Source: Albibacillus kandeliae
GTDB lineage: Bacteria > Pseudomonadota > Alphaproteobacteria > Rhodobacterales > Rhodobacteraceae
Direction: 5' to 3'
Assembly: GCF_003116585.1 (NCBI RefSeq)
Contig: NZ_QEHM01000001.1
Location: forward strand, 1,051,650-1,115,649
Length of the DNA stretch: 64,000 bases
A program made the translations under genes and the position numbers. Each line of letters opens with the position of its first letter. Positions within the stretch are counted from its first letter, which is position 1. Shown in pieces: positions 61,354 through 64,000 of the stretch. The notes under the pieces were generated by a model. That model did not search any database, was not told where the DNA came from, and saw only the letters and a list, made by a program, of their open reading frames with translations.

Positions 61354-61808
61354 CCCGCAAGACCCTCTCGCTGATCGCCGCCGCCGGCTCCGCTGCGATG
61401 CTGCTCGGCGCCTTCGCCTTTCAGTACATCGGCGGCCTCGCCCCCTGTCACCTCTGCCTGCTCCAGCGCTGGCCGCACGCCGCGGCCATCCTGATCGGCC
61501 TGCTTGCGCTGGTCTTCCCCGGCGCCGCCCTGCCGCTGCTTGGCGCGCTCGCGGCGCTCACCACCGCCGGGATCGGCGCCTATCACACCGGGGTCGAGCG
61601 CGGCTGGTGGGAAGGCCCGACCACCTGCACCTCCTCCTCCGTCGGCGGCCTCAGCTCCGACCAGCTCTTCGACCAGATCATGAACGCCCCGATGATCCGC
61701 TGCGACGAGGTCGCCTGGTCGATGATGGGCCTCTCCATGGCCAGCTGGAACATGATCGCCTCGCTGGTCCTCGCCGCCATCTGGATCGCCGCCGCCCGCC
61801 GCGCCTGA
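61350..61808 (+). CDS. Disulfide bond formation protein DsbB-like
   Basis: 152-residue four-helix membrane protein that reoxidises periplasmic DsbA using quinone. The first redox pair is in LAPCHLCLLQRWPH near residue 33 (CxxC). The second periplasmic loop has cysteines at TTCTSSS and MIRCDEVAW. Length is usual for DsbB/DsbI. The start overlaps the DedA-like stop by four bases, so the two are coupled. No dsbA nearby. Confidence 0.9.
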   Translation: MTRKTLSLIAAAGSAAMLLGAFAFQYIGGLAPCHLCLLQRWPHAAAILIGLLALVFPGAALPLLGALAALTTAGIGAYHTGVERGWWEGPTTCTSSSVGGLSSDQLFDQIMNAPMIRCDEVAWSMMGLSMASWNMIASLVLAAIWIAAARRA

Positions 61809-61889
61809 CCGCCCCCGCCTTCTTTGGGTTCCCAAATATCCCGGGGGTGAATTGGCCCGCAGGGCCAAGAGGGGGCAGCGCCCCCTCCC
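61809..61889. terminator. Double hairpin, possible dispersed intergenic element
   Basis: Two perfect stems in tandem: TTGGCCC-GCA-GGGCCAA (61852-61868) and AGGGGGC-AGC-GCCCCCT (61870-61886), preceded by CCCAAATATCCCGGGGG (61831-61847). They lie between the converging stops of dsbB and the Lrp gene and are a likely bidirectional terminator. From memory, very similar segments are scattered between genes in Rhodobacteraceae; this one has no second copy in the window. Confidence 0.65.
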
Positions 61890-62354
61890 TCACGACCCGC
61901 CCGAACGCCGTGTGGCCAGCAGCAGGCTGGTCTCGCTGGTCGCCACGCCCTCCAGCATCCGGATCCGGTTCAGCACCCGATCGAGCCCCTCCAGCGTCTC
62001 GGTGCCCAGTTCCGCAATCAGGTCCCAACGCCCGTTGGTCGAATGCACCGATCGCACCTCGGTCATCCCCGAGAGCTGGCGGATCACCCGGTCGGCGCCG
62101 CGCCCCTCGATCCCGATCATCATCAGCCCCCGCACCGGGTCGCGCAGCGCGTCCTGTTTCAGCACCACGGTAAAACCGAGGATGTCGCCACGGGCCTCCA
62201 TCCGCTCGATCCGGCTGCGCACCGTAGTCCGCGAGAGATTGAGCTCCAGCGCAAGGTCCGAGAGCGAGGCGCGCGCGTCGCGGCGCAGCGCGGCCAGAAG
62301 GCGTTCGTCCGTTTTGTCCAATCCAGATATCCATATCGAAGGAAACCAGCCCAT
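61890..62354 (-). CDS. Lrp/AsnC-family regulator, probably of arginine catabolism
   Basis: 154-residue regulator. The helix-turn-helix starts at LDKTDERLLAALRRDARASLSDLALELNLSRTTVRSRIERME (core LNLSRTTVRSRIERM), followed by the RAM effector domain (GFTVVLKQDALRDPVRGLMMIGIEG; WDLIAELGTETLEGLDRVL). It is divergent from arginase and ornithine cyclodeaminase, as ArocR is in Agrobacterium and Brucella, so control of them in response to arginine or ornithine is likely. ATG at 62354 has a weak ribosome site; a TTG at the LDKT position is the alternative. Confidence 0.88.
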   Translation of the reverse strand: MGWFPSIWISGLDKTDERLLAALRRDARASLSDLALELNLSRTTVRSRIERMEARGDILGFTVVLKQDALRDPVRGLMMIGIEGRGADRVIRQLSGMTEVRSVHSTNGRWDLIAELGTETLEGLDRVLNRIRMLEGVATSETSLLLATRRSGGS

Positions 62355-62429
62355 TCTGGTCAAATAGACGGGTGGATGGCAACGCAATTCGGGGGATACT
62401 TGGCGCAAATCCCGCGCCCAGGAGCTTTC

Positions 62430-63356
62430 ATGACCCAGACCACCTGCCTGCTCATCGGCTGTCCCGTGGACAGCGGCAAACGCCGTCCCGGGTGCCTGAT
62501 GGGCCCCGATGCCTATCGCACCGCCGGCCTCGCAGAAGAGCTGGCCACGCTCGGCCATGCGGTCGAGGACCTCGGCAATCTCTCGCCCGACCCGCACCAG
62601 CCCGACACCGGCGACGGGCGTCTGTTCAAGCCCAATCTGACGGCAGCCTGGACCGAGAGCCTGACGCGCGCCGCCATCGAGGCAATGCCGCGCGGGCTGC
62701 CGATCTTCCTTGGCGGCGACCATGCGCTCTCGCTCGGCACCGTCGCGGGCGCCGCCGCCCATGCGGCCAGCGTGGGGCGTCCGCTCTTCGTGCTCTGGCT
62801 CGACGCGCACAGCGACATCCACACGCCCGATACCACCGAGACCGGCCACCTGCACGGCACGCCCATCGCCTATGTCACCGGCCGGCCCGGGTTCGAGGCC
62901 TTTCCGCCGGTCCCGCATCCGGTGGCCGAGGAGAACGTCTGCTACATCGGCCTCCGCTCGGTGGACCCCGCCGAGCGAAAGCTGCTCGAACAGTCCCGGA
63001 TCCATCGCTACGACATGCGCCAGATCGACGAGCACGGTATCGCCCGCCCCCTCGCCGGGTTCCTCGACAAGGTCGCCGCCGCCGGGGGCATGCTGCATGT
63101 CTCCCTCGACGTCGACTTCCTCGACCCTTCCGTCGCCCCGGCGGTGGGCACAACTGTCCCCGGCGGTGCCACCTTCCGCGAGGCGCATCTGGTGATGGAG
63201 ATGATCTCGGACAGCGGGCTGCTCACCTCGCTCGACCTCGTCGAGCTGAACCCCTTCCTCGACGAGCGTGGCCGGACCGCGCAGGTCATGGTCGACCTCG
63301 CCGCCTCCGCCCTCGGGCGCCGGGTCTTCGACCGACCCACCACGACCCATTACTGA
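62430..63356 (+). CDS. rocF: Arginase
   Basis: 308-residue manganese enzyme that splits arginine into ornithine and urea. The metal ligands are in GGDHALSLGT near residue 92, WLDAHSDIHTP near 120 and SLDVDFLDPSVAPAVGT near 230. The ureohydrolase ends with ELNPFLDERGRTAQVMVDL (core ELNPFLDERG). The arginase-type start GCPVDSGKRRPGCLMGP is present. ATG at 62430 has AGGAG upstream. Ornithine cyclodeaminase follows after 11 bp. Confidence 0.94.
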   Translation: MTQTTCLLIGCPVDSGKRRPGCLMGPDAYRTAGLAEELATLGHAVEDLGNLSPDPHQPDTGDGRLFKPNLTAAWTESLTRAAIEAMPRGLPIFLGGDHALSLGTVAGAAAHAASVGRPLFVLWLDAHSDIHTPDTTETGHLHGTPIAYVTGRPGFEAFPPVPHPVAEENVCYIGLRSVDPAERKLLEQSRIHRYDMRQIDEHGIARPLAGFLDKVAAAGGMLHVSLDVDFLDPSVAPAVGTTVPGGATFREAHLVMEMISDSGLLTSLDLVELNPFLDERGRTAQVMVDLAASALGRRVFDRPTTTHY

Positions 63357-63367
63357 CGGAGCCCCCG

Positions 63368-64000
63368 ATGACCCAATCGCACCCTTCCGACAAGGCGCTG
63401 GTGCCCTTCGTCTCGGTCGAGCACATGATGCGCCTGATCCACCACATCGGGGTGGAACCCATGCTCAAGGGCCTCGCCGACTACATCGAGGCGGACTTCA
63501 AGCGCTGGGAGCTGTTCGACAAGACCCCGCGCATCGCCTCGCATTCCGCCGAGGGCGTGATTGAACTGATGCCGACCTCGGATGGCGAGGTCTACGGTTT
63601 CAAGTATGTGAACGGCCACCCCAAGAACACCCGCGAGGGGCTGCAGACCGTCACCGCCTTCGGGCTGCTGGCCGATGTGGCGACGGGTTATCCCGTCCTG
63701 CTGTCGGAAATGACCATCCTCACCGCGATGCGCACAGCGGCGACCTCTGCGCTGGTGGCCCGCCACCTCGCTCCCAAGGGCGCGCGCTGCATGGCGATGA
63801 TCGGCAACGGCGCGCAGAGCGAGTTTCAGGCGCTCGCGATGAAGGCGGTCTGCGGCATCGACACGCTCCGCCTCTACGACATCGACGCCGACGCGACGGC
63901 GAAATGCGCCGGCAACCTGACCGGGCTGGGATTTGACATCACCGCCTGCAACAGCCCGGAGGACGCGATCCTCGGGGCCCAGATCGTCACCACCTGCACT
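63368..64000 (+). CDS. Ornithine cyclodeaminase, 3' end cut by the window edge
   Basis: 211 codons visible, open to the last base. It should convert ornithine to proline and ammonia with bound NAD. Family segments are FVSVEHMMRLIHHIG near residue 14, YGFKYVNGHPKNT near 75, LLSEMTILTAMRTAATSALVARHLAP (core MTILTAMRTAATSA) near 115 and the NAD-binding MIGNGAQSEFQ near 145. ATG at 63368 has CGGAG six bases upstream. With arginase it turns arginine into proline. The full gene is normally about 350 codons. Confidence 0.92.
   Translation, partial: MTQSHPSDKALVPFVSVEHMMRLIHHIGVEPMLKGLADYIEADFKRWELFDKTPRIASHSAEGVIELMPTSDGEVYGFKYVNGHPKNTREGLQTVTAFGLLADVATGYPVLLSEMTILTAMRTAATSALVARHLAPKGARCMAMIGNGAQSEFQALAMKAVCGIDTLRLYDIDADATAKCAGNLTGLGFDITACNSPEDAILGAQIVTTCT

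Overview
The window looks like chromosomal DNA of a marine-type Rhodobacteraceae/Roseobacter-clade alphaproteobacterium. The evidence is high GC, many ATGA/GTGA overlaps, the order dusB-ntrB-ntrC-ntrY-ntrX ... trkA-trkH-hfq-hflX, a fused ispDF gene, an NtrC without the sigma54-contact motif, DUF6456/DUF6477 proteins, a TAXI-type TRAP transporter, an MttB-family methyltransferase and a LexA box of the alphaproteobacterial GTTC-N7-GTTC type. No prophage, CRISPR array, rRNA or complete insertion sequence was seen; the only RNA gene recognised is tRNA-Leu(CAA).

Layout. 1-5.1 kb: a leftward siderophore-iron uptake operon (TonB receptor, binding protein, two FecCD permeases, the second cut by the window edge). 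5.4-9 kb: a hydroxyisobutyrate-dehydrogenase-like reductase divergent from a membrane-anchored penicillin/AHL-acylase-family enzyme. 9-22.4 kb: the leftward housekeeping and nitrogen-regulation block (hflX, hfq, trkH, trkA, then ntrX, ntrY, ntrC, ntrB, dusB), interrupted at 13.7-15.1 kb by a lipoprotein gene and a low-GC methyltransferase gene on the other strand. 22.6-24.8 kb: ispDF-pgpA-cinA, overlapping and cotranscribed. 24.8-32.9 kb: small metabolic units (RatA/COQ10, hpt, LysR, two cytochromes c, lipA with a 54-residue companion, a lysine-rich coiled-coil protein, a peroxiredoxin) and two unrecognised proteins.

33-42.3 kb: DUF6456 and DUF6477 genes around a shared promoter, an MttB-like methyltransferase, a secreted delta-class carbonic anhydrase, guaA, rpiB and a two-gene TAXI-TRAP importer. 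42.7-46 kb: envelope and secreted proteins (ExoD-like, pentapeptide, Ntn amidohydrolase, lipoprotein) and a zinc-ribbon gene under a LexA box. 46-53 kb: an outer-membrane protein, a Cache-HAMP sensor, a GT2 synthase/membrane-fusion pair that resembles the mixed-linkage beta-glucan synthase BgsA/BgsB, and a TadG/TadE-like pair. 53.5-57.7 kb: a tight cluster HupE-PPIase-DUF302-DUF3604 of unknown joint role.

57.7-60.7 kb is gene-poor (single-domain response regulator, a membrane protein, tRNA-Leu, a possible sRNA terminator). 60.8-64 kb: DedA-dsbB, then an Lrp regulator divergent from arginase and ornithine cyclodeaminase (arginine to ornithine to proline), cut by the right edge.

The observations most worth pursuing are the SOS-controlled zinc-ribbon gene, the candidate beta-glucan synthase locus facing an output-less Cache sensor, the DUF3604 cluster, the NtrC lacking GAFTGA, and the DUF6477 gene whose 3' end contains the neighbour's terminator.
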